From assembly GCA_011947345.1 (NCBI GenBank), contig JAAVTG010000182.1, positions 1 through 64,000 on the forward strand: 64,000 nt of DNA, in the 5' to 3' direction. This document shows positions 20,561 through 32,728 of this stretch, piece by piece. The notes under the pieces were generated by a model. That model did not search any database. It was not told where the DNA came from and saw only the letters and a program-made list of their open reading frames with translations. This stretch comes from Phytophthora quininea. Lineage: Eukaryota > Oomycota > Peronosporomycetes > Peronosporales > Peronosporaceae. Positions within the stretch are counted from its first letter, which is position 1; the number at the start of each line of letters is the position of its first letter. The position numbers and the translations under genes were made by a program.

Positions 20561-21237
20561 ATGGGGAAGCCCGGGGACTGGTGCACGGACGGACCTCCGT
20601 CGTCGCTGGACGTGCTAGTGCAGTGGCTGGTGCACCCCGGCAACTTCGGTCGCTGGCTTGAGCGACAGCAGCCGCTGCGGGACTTCGAGGACGAGATCTA
20701 CGAGCTGCTTCAGAGCCGCGGCCTGCACCGCAGTCGCTACAGCATCGGATCTAAGCTATCGGCAGTGGTGGCGCGCTTTCGAACGACCAAGAACTGGCTC
20801 GTTCAAAGTGGAGTGACCGACGTCCCAATCGGCTCCAGTCTGGAGCGACTGGTGCTGCGGAAGTGTCCAGGTTTCTTTGAGCTGGACCCAGTACTGAGCA
20901 ACGCGCCCACGCTCACTCAAAGCACTACCGAGCCGACCGGAATGACTCCTGCGCAGCTAAGACACACGATATGAAGACTCGCAGCGCGACGCTGCAGCAG
21001 AGCGAGCTCTGTGAGACGAAGACTCGTAGGAGGAAGCAGCTGGTCTGGAGTGAGGACGCTGCGGAAAATGAGCTTGCGTTGCGTCTTGGATGCAGCAGAC
21101 CCGAGCAGAGAGAGTTGTTCCAGCTCGAGCTGCAAGTGAAGCGAGACCAGGCCACTTGTGTAAGAGCCAGATCGCGCAAGGAACTGCTCGAGCTGGGCAT
21201 GTCCCGAAAGGATGTCGATCGGCTGCTGCCGCTGTGA
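20561..21237 (+). CDS. Trihelix/coiled-coil family protein, unit-1 copy (one-base break)
   Basis: The N-terminal domain reads DVLVQWLVHPGNFGRWLERQ, then EDEIYELLQSRGLHRSRYSI, a Myb/SANT-trihelix-like pattern (W, PGN..RW, EI...L...GI..R, I..K...L...F..A). The C-terminus is a coiled coil (REELFQLELQVKRDQATC-like) ending at KDVDRLLPL before the stop. The start ATGGGGAAGCCC at 20561 is preferred to an upstream in-frame Met at 20516. One C is missing near 20917 relative to the intact copy at 43423-44100, shifting the second half. Probably nuclear; function unknown. Confidence 0.75.
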
Positions 21238-21265
21238 ATCTTATGGTGGTTTTGGCCAACGAATT

Positions 21266-22090
21266 ACCGACACAAAAAGCCGGGCAAATCGTTTTTGGTA
21301 TCCATACACAAATGATCTTGAGCTGATTGGATCATTCAAAATAAGCAAAAACGCGACATCTAAGTAATCGACTAAACCAAACTTAGAGGCCTGCCGCACC
21401 ACCGGCGAGACTTTGAAGCCTGAAAGGTTCATTTTACAGTTGCTAGTTGCCTCTGTTGAATATGTAGAAGTCACGAATGAGAGAAACGACTGCGAAATTT
21501 GTTCCTGAAGGCCCTCGCCGGGGCGAGTCGTCGCTACCACTCATCTGCTGTTTTGTGAACTGCAAAGAGGGGGCGGCGTAGACAAAATGACCGAACCTCG
21601 ATGCGGCAGCTTTCTTCGACGGTGCCTGCGCACCATTGGGCGCTAGGATGCCGACACAGCAAGAAATTGCCAAGCCGAACGAAACAAGAAAAGGCATGCA
21701 GCTTTATTATGGACAAATCTAAGTTTTATGTACATGATTGGTAAAACGATTAGCGATTTTGTAGCTTGTTAGCGCTTGGAATGTTTTTGCAAAGTGACAT
21801 TAAGTTAGTTAAGACTAGCCACAGAGGCTTCCTTGTGGGCAATGCCTCCGTCGTCTCTAGACCAGTCGTTGCGCTTGATGATGAAATGCCTCTGATGATG
21901 ATGCCTGCTGATGCGGCCCCACTTGATTATGAAGCAAGTTAACGCACGTGGCATGTTGACGCGGCGGCAGCTTGCCGTCTACGAGCGTTATCTTCACCTT
22001 TGCTCACCACTGCACCGCACTACAGATTTTCATTGGCACGTTTGAATGGATCCCCGGGTTTTGCGTTCCGCTGTCGGTAGTACAGTACGT
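21266..22090. other. Spacer block absent from the terminal unit; holds a signal-peptide-like frame
   Basis: This roughly 825-bp block lies between CAACGAATTA (21256-21265) and GCTGCCTCTTCATTCAC, and is missing at 44128, where those flanks meet. On the minus strand 21443-21697 encodes 84 aa starting MPFLVSFGLAISCCVGILAP and NGAQA, which has the shape of a cleavable signal peptide, then a short basic region; no RXLR is present. No splice sites or family match seen. It could be a fragment of a secreted protein gene. Confidence 0.4.
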
Positions 22091-22270
22091 ACGCTGCCTC
22101 TTCATTCACTCCACTTTTTTCACAATTATCACGACCTGAAGTTTACAACAGTTGGTCCAGTAAACACTCAGCATCGCAATCTCCATCGATACCATCTGTG
22201 AATTGGATGATTACATTGAAAATGTTCACGGCAAGTGGGCCATGAGCACTCCCGACTACGGCTTCAGTTG

Positions 22271-22290
22271 CTTCACAATTCAATTTGCTT
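22271..22290 (+). promoter_or_regulatory. Oomycete Inr+FPR core promoter of NmrA copy 1
   Basis: CTTCACAATTCAATTTGCTT fits initiator plus flanking promoter region. It lies about 65 nt before the ATG at 22340 and is identical at the other complete NmrA copy (44370-44389). Confidence 0.6.
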
Positions 22291-22339
22291 CCAACAGCTC
22301 AAGTCCACCACCCAACCCACCACCACTCTTCCGGAGAAA

Positions 22340-23460
22340 ATGGCCACGTTCACCAAGTTCGCTATCATCGGCGCAGGAGGCATCGGATCGGGTGTCGTCG
22401 ATGGTCTGCTCGAGAAGAACGCCACTGTGACGATCCTGACGCGCGATGACACCAAGGTGGGGCCTGTGTTTGCTTTGAAACACTAAAATGTGTCGGCAAT
22501 TAGTCTAAGCCAGGCAAATTGTTATGGTTTAATTCTTGACAGGTTGAACTCCAGCCGTTCAAGGAGCGTGGCGCTACTCTCGTCAAGGTTGACTACGAGG
22601 ACGAGAACTCGCTGAAGGCCGTTCTTGCTGGGAGCGAAGTCGCGTGAGTTGATGTCCCTGGCTGTTCAGTACTCTTTCCTCTACTAATTTGATTTATCCA
22701 AAGCTTCTGTTCTATCCACGCGTACCACCACGCCTTGCAGTTTGCGGTCGTTCGTGCCGCCAAAGCTGCTGGCATCGAGCTCTTCGTGCCGACTGAGGTG
22801 AGAATTCCGCCAATATTGCTCGAATTAACGCCTAATTAACTTTTCTACGGATGCAAAATAGTTTGGCATGCTCGAGGAGGATGGCCCCAACATCACCAAG
22901 CAAAAGACCCGCGACCTGCTCAAGGAGCTCGATTTGCCGTACGTCCTCTTCCACAGTGGTCTGTGGGCCGAGTACGCACCGTTGTAAGTACCGTCTTAGT
23001 GCCGCATCGTGTTATCATATTCGAGGTGACAACCTTTTTCGTACTTCCTGACAGCGTCCTGGGCTTCAATTTCAAGGAAGGTAAGGCGACTGTGATCGGA
23101 GACGGCACCGCCAAGATCAGCATCGTGGCACGCTCCGACCTCGGCCGCTTCATTGTGCACGTGTTGCTGACTGTACCGAAGGAGTCTCTCAAGTGGTCTC
23201 GCTTCTTAATCGAGAGCGAGCGCATGTCCCCCAAGGATATTGCTGCTCTGGCCGAGAAGAAGCTCGGGACGAAGATCGAGATCACCTTCACCGACTACGA
23301 GGAGAACAAGAAGAACTACGAGACGGACTTGATGGCCTACCTGACCACTCGCATCGCGGATGGCCGTATGGTGACTGGGACGGAGCAAGAGGCCGCGGAC
23401 ATGGTGGCAAAGTTCTTCCCGGACTGGAACCCGACGCCGTTCGAGGTCTTCATCCAGTGA
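22340..23460 (+). CDS. NmrA-like NAD(P)-binding oxidoreductase, copy 1
   Basis: Five exons: 22340-22456, 22543-22643, 22704-22797, 22862-22983 and 23055-23460, all with GT-AG introns of 58-86 nt. They join in frame to 279 aa. The N-terminus FAIIGAGGIGSGVVDGLLEK is a dinucleotide-binding Rossmann motif (G-x-G-G-x-G). Middle motifs include AAGIELFVPTEFG, typical of NmrA/isoflavone-reductase-like proteins. These bind NAD(P) and act either as small-molecule reductases or as redox-sensing regulators; the Tyr/Lys catalytic pair of classical SDRs is not evident. The gene is convergent with OYE copy 2, 186 bp apart. It is identical to the partial copy at 1-171 over the shared part and differs from the copy at 44439 by about a dozen residues. 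Confidence 0.9.
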
Positions 23461-23576
23461 GTCGGCAAATGGGCACTCCACTAAGACGGTGTGATACCTC
23501 AGCAATACTACTAGTACAAAGAAGCTTTTGTATTGCAACTACCTACGGTGTATCATGCACGTCCATTGCTGTCAAC

Positions 23577-23613
23577 ACTTCAACTGCTCACGTTGAAGTT
23601 GGGTACCCAACTT
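23577..23613. terminator. Convergent-spacer hairpin and palindrome, second copy
   Basis: Same stem (ACTTCAAC/GTTGAAGT) and 18-bp palindrome (23596-23613) as at 287-323. Confidence 0.45.
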
Positions 23614-23645
23614 GTGGCACAGCTGAAGCAACAACTTACAACAAC

Positions 23646-24767
23646 TTACTTGTCGGGTTGGTAGGCGGGGTAGTCGTTGTAGAACTTGCCGCCGAGCGCC
23701 GAGTTGTAGTACACCTCGTGGCCAGCCATGGGGTGCACCGGCCAGTCGTGCTGGAAGTGCTCGGCCAGGTCCGGGTTGGTGATGTACAAGCGGCCAAACC
23801 CGACCATATCGGCAGCCCCGCTGCGCACGACGCCCTCCGCGGTGTCCCGGGTGTAGTTGTTGTTGGCGATCACAGTCCCCTTGAACGCTGTCTTGGCGTC
23901 GAATGCCGTGAGCGAGCGACTCTTGTTGGAGAATTTCAAATGAGAGCAGTCGCCATCCAGAACGGCCAGGTAGCCAATGTTCTTCTTGCCCAGCTCTGCC
24001 ATCGTGTACATGAACATCTCGAAGTTGTCCTCGCTGCCCATATCGCCGTAAGCGCCATTTGGAGCCAGACGGATGCCGATGCGGTATGAAGGCCACACCG
24101 TCTTCACCGCGTCCACGATCTCCAGCAGGAACCGCGCGCGGTTCTCGAACGAGCCGCCGTACCGGTCCGTGCGCTTGTTGGAGGTCGATTGCAGGAACTG
24201 GTCGATCAGGTAACCATTGGCAGCGTGCAGTTCGACGCCGTCGAATCCTGCCTTCTTGGCCAACGCAGCGCCGTGGCGGTAGTCCTCCACGACACCTGCA
24301 ACCTCCTCCGTCTCAAGCGCCCGTGGCGTCTCAAAGGTGGCCAATTCGTAGTTGGCGTCGCGGGTGTGACCGGTCCCGCAGCGAATCGCTGACGCCGACA
24401 CCACGTCCTTCTTCGGGTTGAAGCTTGAGTGGCTCTGACGACCCATGTGCATCATCTGCATGAAGATCTTGCCACCCTTCTTGTGCACGCGGTCGGTCAC
24501 GCGTTTCCAGCCTTCGACATGGGCGTCTGTGTAGCAGGCGGCGGCATGGTACCAGCCGTAGCCCTGCTCGGAGATGGCAGTGCCTTCCGAGATGATGAGA
24601 CCCGCACCAGCGCGTTGCTCGTAGTAGATCTCGTTGTTCTCGGAAGCCACACGATTGGCATTGGCGCGACCACGACTGAGCGGACCGAAGACGATGCGGT
24701 TCTTGAGCTCGAGGTTGTCGCCGAGCTTGATGGGCGTGAAGAGCTTGTGGTCGGTGGTGGAGACCAT
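23646..24767 (-). CDS. Old yellow enzyme, copy 2 (intact)
   Basis: Intact counterpart of copy 1, 373 aa from the Met at 24765-24767 to the TAA at 23646-23648. It retains the FMN-barrel motifs, HAAN substrate pair and YGGS. Two features set copies 1 and 2 apart from copy 3: Met replaces Trp before HMGRQSH (MQMMHMGR), and IRLAPNGAYGD, LKFSNK and AEHFQ replace VRLAPNGAFGD, LEFSNK and AERFQ. The open frame extends upstream to 24881, but the core promoter inside the extension supports the internal start. Convergent with NmrA copy 1. Confidence 0.92.
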   Translation of the reverse strand: MVSTTDHKLFTPIKLGDNLELKNRIVFGPLSRGRANANRVASENNEIYYEQRAGAGLIISEGTAISEQGYGWYHAAACYTDAHVEGWKRVTDRVHKKGGKIFMQMMHMGRQSHSSFNPKKDVVSASAIRCGTGHTRDANYELATFETPRALETEEVAGVVEDYRHGAALAKKAGFDGVELHAANGYLIDQFLQSTSNKRTDRYGGSFENRARFLLEIVDAVKTVWPSYRIGIRLAPNGAYGDMGSEDNFEMFMYTMAELGKKNIGYLAVLDGDCSHLKFSNKSRSLTAFDAKTAFKGTVIANNNYTRDTAEGVVRSGAADMVGFGRLYITNPDLAEHFQHDWPVHPMAGHEVYYNSALGGKFYNDYPAYQPDK

Positions 24768-24802
24768 CACGGCGAGATAAGACTTGTAGTTGTTAACCGG
24801 AG

Positions 24803-24824
24803 AGTTGAAATTGAAAAGTGAGAA
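24803..24824 (-). promoter_or_regulatory. Inr+FPR core promoter of OYE copy 2
   Basis: Identical to the element at 1512-1533, about 36-57 nt before the ATG. Confidence 0.65.
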
Positions 24825-24883
24825 GTGTCGGAGCTGCTTCAGACTACAAGATAGGCGAAGAGGGGAATAATTTGTCAACACAA

Positions 24884-24909
24884 ATGTCGTGTAATCCGAT
24901 TCACGACAT
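24884..24909. promoter_or_regulatory. Interrupted palindrome upstream of OYE copy 2
   Basis: Same 26-bp ATGTCGTG...CACGACAT element, with the same one-base loss as copy 1. Confidence 0.5.
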
Positions 24910-25133
24910 GTGGTCTGCCTTACTCATTCCACACGCAATCGATCCATGCCGAAGCCACCACGCTCCAAGCTCCATTCAACCCGGTAAATAGGTAATAGAC
25001 GCACTAAACACGAGCGTCTTGCAAAATACTCTAAGTTGAAGTTGGGTACCAAAGATTCGGCACACACGGATGCTAGTCGCCAAAGGTCGACATCGGAATT
25101 GAAGCGGTTCTCCAAGTCCGAGACTGCCCGCAT

Positions 25134-25625
25134 TTGGGTAGACTACTACCAAATGTGTCTCAAGCAAATGGACCACCGAAGAAACAAGCACAAGTAGGAG
25201 ATAATGCACGTGGGAAAAGGGCTGCAAGAGGAAATTACGCTGGAGATGAGTGTGAAGATGAAGCTTACGTGATTACAGCCCGGTTGAAACAGTCCCCAAA
25301 TGTGTTGGAGCTGGCGCGAAAGCGCTGGTATATTGATTCCGGAGTTACAAGTCATATCACTAACCAGAAAATGGATTTTGCCACGTTCACGTCTATGCGT
25401 GGTGAAGTTCGGGTTGGTGGAAAACATTGGCTGAGTGTGGTAGGAATCGGAACGGCGAAAAAGGAAATTGAGACTACACTAGGAAGACGTACGGTGATAC
25501 TGCGTGATGTGTGGTATGTTCCGTAACATTAGTGTGTTTTCGGTGCGTCGGCAGACGCCACGAGCATTGGTTGCTGAAGAAAAGATGAAAATCCACTTCG
25601 ACGACGAGGACTGCGCAACTGTTTA
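25134..25625 (+). mobile_element. Copia gag-protease fragment, unit 2
   Basis: Keeps the T that unit 1 lacks, so the frame runs unbroken from the basic region through the D-S-G motif to DVWYVP (25526). It then ends in another frame at the stop at 25623-25625. Confidence 0.75.
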
Positions 25626-26149
25626 GTTCTCCATCTTTGTGGAATGCGCGGTATCGGTATTGCGGTATCAGTCGTGCGGCATCGGTGTTCAGCAAGCGCA
25701 GAAAACAACGTTATTCATCGCTAACGTCGCTTATTTTATATAGACGTTCGACACATACGACACTTAAATGAAGGGGCAAGTTGTTCTAACGCTTTGGTGC
25801 CATCTTGGCCCCGAGGGATGACGAAGACGACGACAACTAACGTCGATGTGTAGGTTTATGATAACACTCGTTTTAATATATGAGCTTCGTCGGATTTCCA
25901 TGGGCACGGTGGAACCGCAACACAATCCTAGATCGGGTGTTACGAGCGCACGGCATCACACGAAGCAGAAGCAGTAAGCCCGACTAGTTGGACGTCACCG
26001 CGATCGTAGTTTCAAGAAAGGAATGCAGTGGTAGCAGCGGTAATCTATATAAGATGTAAACCTTCTGCTTCAATTTTCTTTGTTTCGAAGCCTTTTCCCG
26101 TTGTTGAAGTATTCGCCTGGATCATTATCTTTTCCGTGTTTGCGGTCAT

Positions 26150-26766
26150 CACCATGGACATCGATAGCGATCGCAACAGAAGATTCGCCTGTGAGAAGGC
26201 ACGCAGGAAGCGAATCGAAATAAAGACAGACAAGCTAGGAGAGAACGAAAGCGCAAGCGTTCTGATGACGCATCGGACTGCCTCACTCCGGTTTCATGGC
26301 AAGTGCAGCGACGAGTACACACAGTGTGAAGAACGACTATCTAACCACTTCATGGAGGAAAACATTTGCTGTGTATGCGATTGCTTATTTTCCTAAAATC
26401 ACGATATCGTCTGCTCGGCGTTCACCTGTGCTGGTGGCTGCCACTAAAAGCCGATTGAAAGCACCTGCTAACATTACAGGTGACCTACATGAGTTTTACG
26501 ACGTCGGAGACATCCATAAACTATCTGTGGATATTTTACTATCAAGACGATGGATTCCGACAAACTCTTCCGGTGTTGCAAGGCTTCGCTGTTGCAAAAC
26601 GATTGAAAAGCCCTCCTAAGTTCTCGATTGCCAACGGGCTTTTCATTGGAATATTGCCGGAGAAATATCACGATTCGACGCCAACGGAAAATGCCATAAT
26701 GAATTTATTACAACCGACGCGATTTATAACGGTAACGCGTGGTGGACAACATAGCATGCTACAGTG
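26150..26766 (+). mobile_element. Helitron-like N-terminal relic, unit 2
   Basis: Same as 3300-3912 with one silent-looking change near 26152. Upstream of it, 25901 is the junction where the block of about 440 bp present in unit 1 is missing. Confidence 0.5.
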
Positions 26767-28111
26767 AGCTGCGTCTCCTTTCTTCTTGCAGTGTCCGTCA
26801 CCGGTCACGTCAGCCGGTTGCGTATCGGTCGGCGCGCTGGTCAAGGGTCCACGCTGGTCCTGCCTCCGGCCAAAGGCGGTGCCCAGTGGTCTACGCAGCG
26901 GTAGTACTAACCTAAATAAACTACTCTAAACTACCACTGCGTGTCCGAGTGTTTCCTTGCACAGGTGGTGTACACGACGCCTTCGCTGGTGTGTGCTTGC
27001 CGGGCGGGTGGGCTCTACTACCACGGGGCTAGCTGTTCTACCTCTCTTTGCCACAGCCACAAGCACGCGCGGGCTGCAACCTCCGCTTCACCAACCCCTG
27101 TGGGGCTCTATCTACCCACGCCGGTCCTCTGTCGTGTACCCCTCGCGTCGCCTACTTCGCGTGGCGAGTTCCCAGTTATTGACACCTCTCTAGCGGCTGC
27201 GGTCGCACTCAGTCTCGTGTTGAGCTTTTACGGCAAAACTAAGACTACCTGAATACTAGTTACTACTCGCTGCCTGTGTCCCTTCGTGCTGCGTCCCTTC
27301 AGTGCGATCTTGGTCGTTGCTCCTGGCCTTGTTGCTCCTTGAGGGTTGCTGCTTGCTCCTTGGTCGTCATCTTGCTGGCTGGCAGACACCGGCTGGCGGG
27401 CACAAGTATTGCACCCTATTACTTACGTTCCCATGCATTATTTTTCGTGCTGAGCCAGTGATGCCAGCTCAACTTGTACCAAATGAAATAGTCTCGCAAG
27501 AATTAATTGTAGTCACCATGGTTGGAGCGGTTACTGATCCTCAAAAGCTGCGGATGATGAAAAAAATGAAGTACACCCAACGCGGATACAAGAGCAGCTC
27601 GCGTGGTACATCTCCAATAATCCTCTATATGCTACGGTTTGCTTTCGACCTCAAGCATCCATGGTAACACTACCAACAACAGTTGTGGTAGACCGAACCC
27701 AAAAAATCCAAACTAAAGACATCCAGCAAGCAACGCAAAATGATTTAGATGAGGTGATTTGGAGTCACAATGCATCTTCCCCAGCGTATCACAATATCCA
27801 ACCAGATAACGGACATTGGGAACAAACAGCAGCAGCTCTGGTCAGTGGTTTTACTCGTCTCAGCGACTTATCAAGTCTTTGTGGACCTGCGGAAGTTTCA
27901 GACTTGAACACAAGATCACGAAGATCTCTAACGGACGTATGGCGACTACTGGTAAGAGTCACCATGCCCAAAAGACACGGCCATGTAGGAACTGTAGGAG
28001 CAGGAGCGTTCAAATACACACTTTCGATTTTGCATTTCAGCACGAAAGTCCACAAAGTATACTTTGGTTGAGAGCTTTCGCAATCGATCGTCAAGGACCA
28101 GCAGACCAAGT
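26767..28111 (+). mobile_element. Probable Gypsy LTR/leader, unit 2
   Basis: Counterpart of 3913-5255. Two extra A in an A run near 27703 join the frame 27661-28071, which is split in unit 1; still no recognisable domain. Confidence 0.4.
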
Positions 28112-29020
28112 ATGGCGTCGCGCTTCAGGCTGGACAGCGATGGCGATGCGGAGATGATAATGCCACAGCCGGTCTACGAGTACATTGGGCCTCCGAAACT
28201 GGCGGAGTGGGATCAAGCTTCGCTAGTGAAGTGGCGACGGGCCCGGGCTCAATATGAGGAGAACATTCGAGAGCGTTGTCAATGGTCGGGCGAAGACTAC
28301 AATATCGTGGTGCGCAGTGTCCGCAGTGCGGTGGATCCAGAGATGATGAAGTTTCTGGCGACGTACGAGATCGGCAAGGAAGTGTCAGTGATCACGGACG
28401 AAGACATCATGGCCAAGGTCGAGGCGAGGTGTGAGACGACGAATCGAGACTATCTTGCCAACCCAGCAGCTCTATTCGCTCAGCAGTTAAAGATGGACCT
28501 GACGGTTAAAGATGTACCCGACAGAGTGTCCAAACATTTTCGGCAGTTCGAGAAAATAATTGCCGACAACGGCTTCCAAGAGAATTTGGGCCGTGGCGAA
28601 GCGACAGATGACGACTATGTGGCGCGGATGAAGCAGCGGACCAAGATACCGGTCGACAACCTATCACCACCGATGCTGCGCGACGAGATAAAATGGATGC
28701 TGGAGTCTGTCAAGTATCGGCATATTCGCATCAACGATCAGTTGCTGTATAAACTGATTATCGAACGCACCGAGCTGCAACAACTATTTTTAATCGCTTT
28801 CGGCAAGCTGATACGGCTCACAGCACTCCCAAGACGAGTAATCGCAAAGGTGGTAAACCCACGTCGACGCAAGCAAGCAAGCGTCGTGATGCTGCTCAAC
28901 AAAACGCAAAAGAAGGTGGGCAAGTTGCTGCTGACGCTGGTCCTGATCAACCACAGCAAAGCAATAGCCGCCAGCCTCCTCGCACAGGTTGCCTCCACCG
29001 CAAAGGAGAACATTGTCTGA
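28112..29020 (+). mobile_element. Gypsy gag frame, unit 2
   Basis: Counterpart of 5256-6164; one residue differs in the basic tail (Val to Met). Confidence 0.65.
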
Positions 29021-29735
29021 GTGGCTGTCCGGTAGCAACAGATGCAGAAAAGGAATCAGCGCGCGCGGCGAACAAGACCAAAAACCGGAAGGTTAAACGG
29101 GCTGCAGTTGGTAACTTGAGCGATGCTAGTGAGCATGATGAAGAGACAACGACGCCAACAAAGCCTGCCGACGACGATGATCGCACGGTTATTATTAACG
29201 GTGTGGTGGAGATTTCGCTGTGCCCCGATACAGGAGCCGACAAGTGTATACTTCCTGCTACAGCTGTCTCACAGGTACGAGCAATGGGCTGTGCACTGGG
29301 GACGACACGTCTAATTAATCCCGAACCAGTCAAGGGAGTAGGCGGCAAGATTACGCTGTGCCACGAGGCGGCGCAGATAGACATACAAATCCGCACGTCA
29401 GCAGGGCCGGTGAACCTTTACAAACTTGACTGTTTGATTGTCGACGGTGAAAAGCAGTTCCTGCTGAGCAAAAGGTGACGAAACGTTTGGGTATTGATCC
29501 CAAGCGAGCATTCGAGCAGTTGGCCAATACCAGTATCGAGCTGAATCACGACGATCTCCCCGAAGAACCAGACGTAGGTGAAGCCGTTGACTCAGAAATT
29601 GAACAGGAGTTGGGTCGCATGTGCGTAGAGGTTAAAGCAGTACTGAGTGATAACCAGCACAAGGCATTCAGAACTGACGTTGTTAAGTTAAGAAAAGGAG
29701 TTTCGCAGACTGTGGCGAACGCGAATCGGGCCTGA
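29021..29735 (+). mobile_element. Gypsy retropepsin and linker, unit 2
   Basis: Counterpart of 6165-6879, with the same D-T-G-A motif and the same loss of reverse transcriptase and RNase H. Confidence 0.75.
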
Positions 29736-29809
29736 CGAATCAGCTCTGGTTGAGCCCCTGGCGGTAGCTTTGAAGAAGGGAGAGGAACCTGTTCGCTGAA
29801 GAACTGATT

Positions 29810-30484
29810 TTGCGTGTCGTGATAATTGCACATTGTGGTATACGGGCGCGTCGTGGAATTGATGCAATGCTGCAACTTATTCAGGACGAGTTTGTGGTGG
29901 ATAATTTGCGAGTTCGAGTGGAGAAGTTCGTGCCTGAATGCCTGCAATGTAAGCATGTGAGAGGCGGACAATTAATTCAGAGACCATGGAATACCACGCA
30001 CACAGCTACCCAGCGAAATGAACTGCTTCACGTGGATTTGTTGTCTATGGGTGAAAACTATGGCGACGCAAAATATTTGCTCGTTTTGAAAGATGATCTC
30101 TCGCACTATTGTGAACTTGTAGCATGTGAAGACGCGAATGGGCTAGTGGCTGCATCCGCTGTACTAGACTAGTACACAAGATTCGGATTACCAGCGATGT
30201 GGGTTTCTGACCAGGGATCTCACTTCCGAAACACACTAATGACAGATTTGAAGGAACGCTTAGGAGCTCAGCAGCGATTTGTTCCAGTATATACCCCTTG
30301 GCTCAAGGGGACCGTAGAAAGAGTGAACAGGGACATACTGCAGGTGATTCGTGTGTCGTTACTGGAGTTTGAGTTGGATACAAAGAGCTTGGAGTATTTA
30401 CTGCCTGTCGTGCAGTCTAATCTCAACCAAACGCCAGTTCGTTCGCTAGCAGGAAATCACCGGTGGAGATTTTCACAGGGTTAG
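29810..30484 (+). mobile_element. Gypsy integrase, unit 2
   Basis: Same D, D, E residues and same TAG (30170-30172) as unit 1; His to Arg in LQVIRVSLL. Confidence 0.8.
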
Positions 30485-31178
30485 CTCGCGAACCCGTTCT
30501 GAACGTAGTCCTTATTCCAAATGCGCGGGCAGCTACTGACAAACTCCTGGTGCGTCAATAAAGGTTGCTGCTGTCACACGTGATGACCTTCTGAATCATC
30601 TCAAATATCAAGAAGATCGATTAAAAGCGGTGTCAGCTGGTGAAACGTGCCCCTCTCAGTCCACAAAACATCGCCAAGCGACAGATATTTACTCCGGAAT
30701 ATGGACTGGGATGAGAGCGTTTTTGCAGTGAAGCCAGGCAAAATTTGTTTGCTATGTGGCTAGCGTTTAATTAAACCTCTCTCTTCTTTTCTGTATCACC
30801 TGATAGCTCGCAAGTACTTCGGATCGCTAATCTTGCAGATGAAGTTCCATCAGACGTACTTCACGCTGTCGATGATACGATGAACATTTCGAAGACCTTT
30901 TCACGAGATCATCTGGGTATGATCGCGATTCAAAATCCTGTTGCATGCGCAAGTTAGTTATCGGCATCAGAACATTCGTCAAAAGAAAACGAAATAACCA
31001 TATTTATAATGTCACGTAGATATTTTCGATCAAATCATTGCGATCACCTTTGAAGTCATGTTAGACTGGGATCTAACCAAAACAATATCCAAAAGGGAAG
31101 GGATGAATATTTGGGACGACGGAAGCATTTTATGGATCAACAGAATCGCAAAGTTCTACTGGCTTACTTCATTCACGT
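30485..31178 (+). mobile_element. Degenerate Gypsy 3' region, unit 2
   Basis: Counterpart of 7629-8320; a 3-bp insertion (GCTAGCG for GCTCG) near 30761 separates the copies. Confidence 0.4.
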
Positions 31179-32208
31179 ATGATGGTTTGGATTTGTAGAA
31201 TGTCAACGACGCTGGAGGAATACACTCAACTTCGTAATAAGGATCACCTTCGCCAGCATTTGGTCAGCTATGTTGACTCCATTCTTCATGCCAGCTATCC
31301 GGTTTCAGCGAACAATTGCCCCAGTTGCTACGACACTAATCTCGAAGCCGTGGCTGTTACTCAACAAGCATGTAAAAAGCCCCCCAACAAACAAACAAAC
31401 AAACACAAAAATGGAGCGACACAACCAAATACCGCACGTTATTATTCTTGTAACATATTTTATGGAGCTGTCGGGCTAAATTAGAAGTGCATTACCCAAA
31501 TATGTAAAAATATCCCTGAGCAAAGTCAAGAACTAAACGATGCAGTTGGATTCTATCGCTTAGCAATGTCACAGCCATTGCCCACGTCAAGTAACGGCTA
31601 ATATTTTGCGGTTATTTCGACGCAAACGCTGTTGACTTACCAAACCCACCATTGGTTTCATAGCAAGTCTTGCTTCAAATCGTCCAAGCGAACACCAAAA
31701 GTAAAAAAAAGCATTCTTTCCGAAATCACCATGTCCAATATTAAATTGGACGAATACAGGATCAGTCGAGATTCAAAGAGCCCTTGGTAGTGAGTACTTA
31801 AACCTGTACATTCCGATTGTGTGCGAAGATATTAAATGCAACTACTATCTCAAGATTCCCAGTGCATGCGAAGGTATGTACGTAGTGTTAATGAAGTCTG
31901 GAACGATAAACATTTTTGGAATGATCTATAGGTTCCCACGTCAGTTTTTATATGATGAAATACACCACCATGAGCCAGAAAATATCAAAGACCCTTCTGC
32001 TCTCCATATTGGAGCGTTTGATAAATCAATACCAAACGCGGATCCTCAAATGGATGCGTTCCAGTCTGATCGTCGCCGGAGGCAATCATGTTTTTGTTTG
32101 CTATTTAACACTCACGAGATTGCAGCTCCCATGGCAGCTTTATACTTACTGAGTGGATCTGCATTTTATTCTTCCACTACGTATTCAAAGATTTTCTTGA
32201 ATGGATAA
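31179..32208 (+). mobile_element. Helitron-like relic, second part, unit 2
   Basis: Counterpart of 8321-9349. The C run before the CAAA microsatellite is longer, which extends the first frame to 31484. Confidence 0.4.
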
Positions 32209-32728
32209 ACATGTATATGCGCTTTTCGAACACAACCACACGGAAATTATGCTGGATGAACTTCAAGCCTTCAAGTTGTTATCTTAACTACGTACTTCGA
32301 TCCCAAGAGCTGAACTCAGTGTGAGTCATGGAGTTTATAATGGAGTGGACGAAGCATCGAAACAAAACTGGTATGTAAATAATGCTGGGACACCCACACC
32401 ACGCTACGGACTCCATACATCGGTGCAACACCAACTGTCATAGGTTGTCGCCTTCCGGATATTGATCTATAAAAATATTGAGGTAGTTCGTTCTTGGAGG
32501 CAAATGCCGAAGTGAATAGATTAAAGTTAACCCTTTCGTGATAAACAGGTGCATTTTACCCGTTTTGCTGTTTTCGCACAAGGCGACGTAAAACACCTAA
32601 TCAAAAGGATGCAATGTTTAAAGTGAGTCAACCAGGTCAACGTACGGCCAAAACCAAGTCTTGTACCCGCCAGTTTGTGGACGAAAATGCTCCACGTGCA
32701 ACCATACAATTCAGCCGTTACATGCATA
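32209..32728. other. No gene recognised (unit 2)
   Basis: Counterpart of 9350-9869; only short frames. Confidence 0.5.

Larger units (their letters stand above)
1..21265. repeat. Tandem segmental duplication, first visible copy
   Basis: This segment matches 23290-44128 in the same order and orientation. The offset drifts only by small indels (23289 at the start, about 22854-22862 later), apart from one block of about 440 bp (2611-3046) missing in the second copy. Corresponding reading frames differ by zero to two residues. The repeated unit is NmrA, OYE, nested transposon relics, HAD-like relic and trihelix/coiled-coil gene; its period measured between trihelix genes is about 22.9 kb. Near identity across decayed transposons shows the duplication followed the decay. 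Confidence 0.95.
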
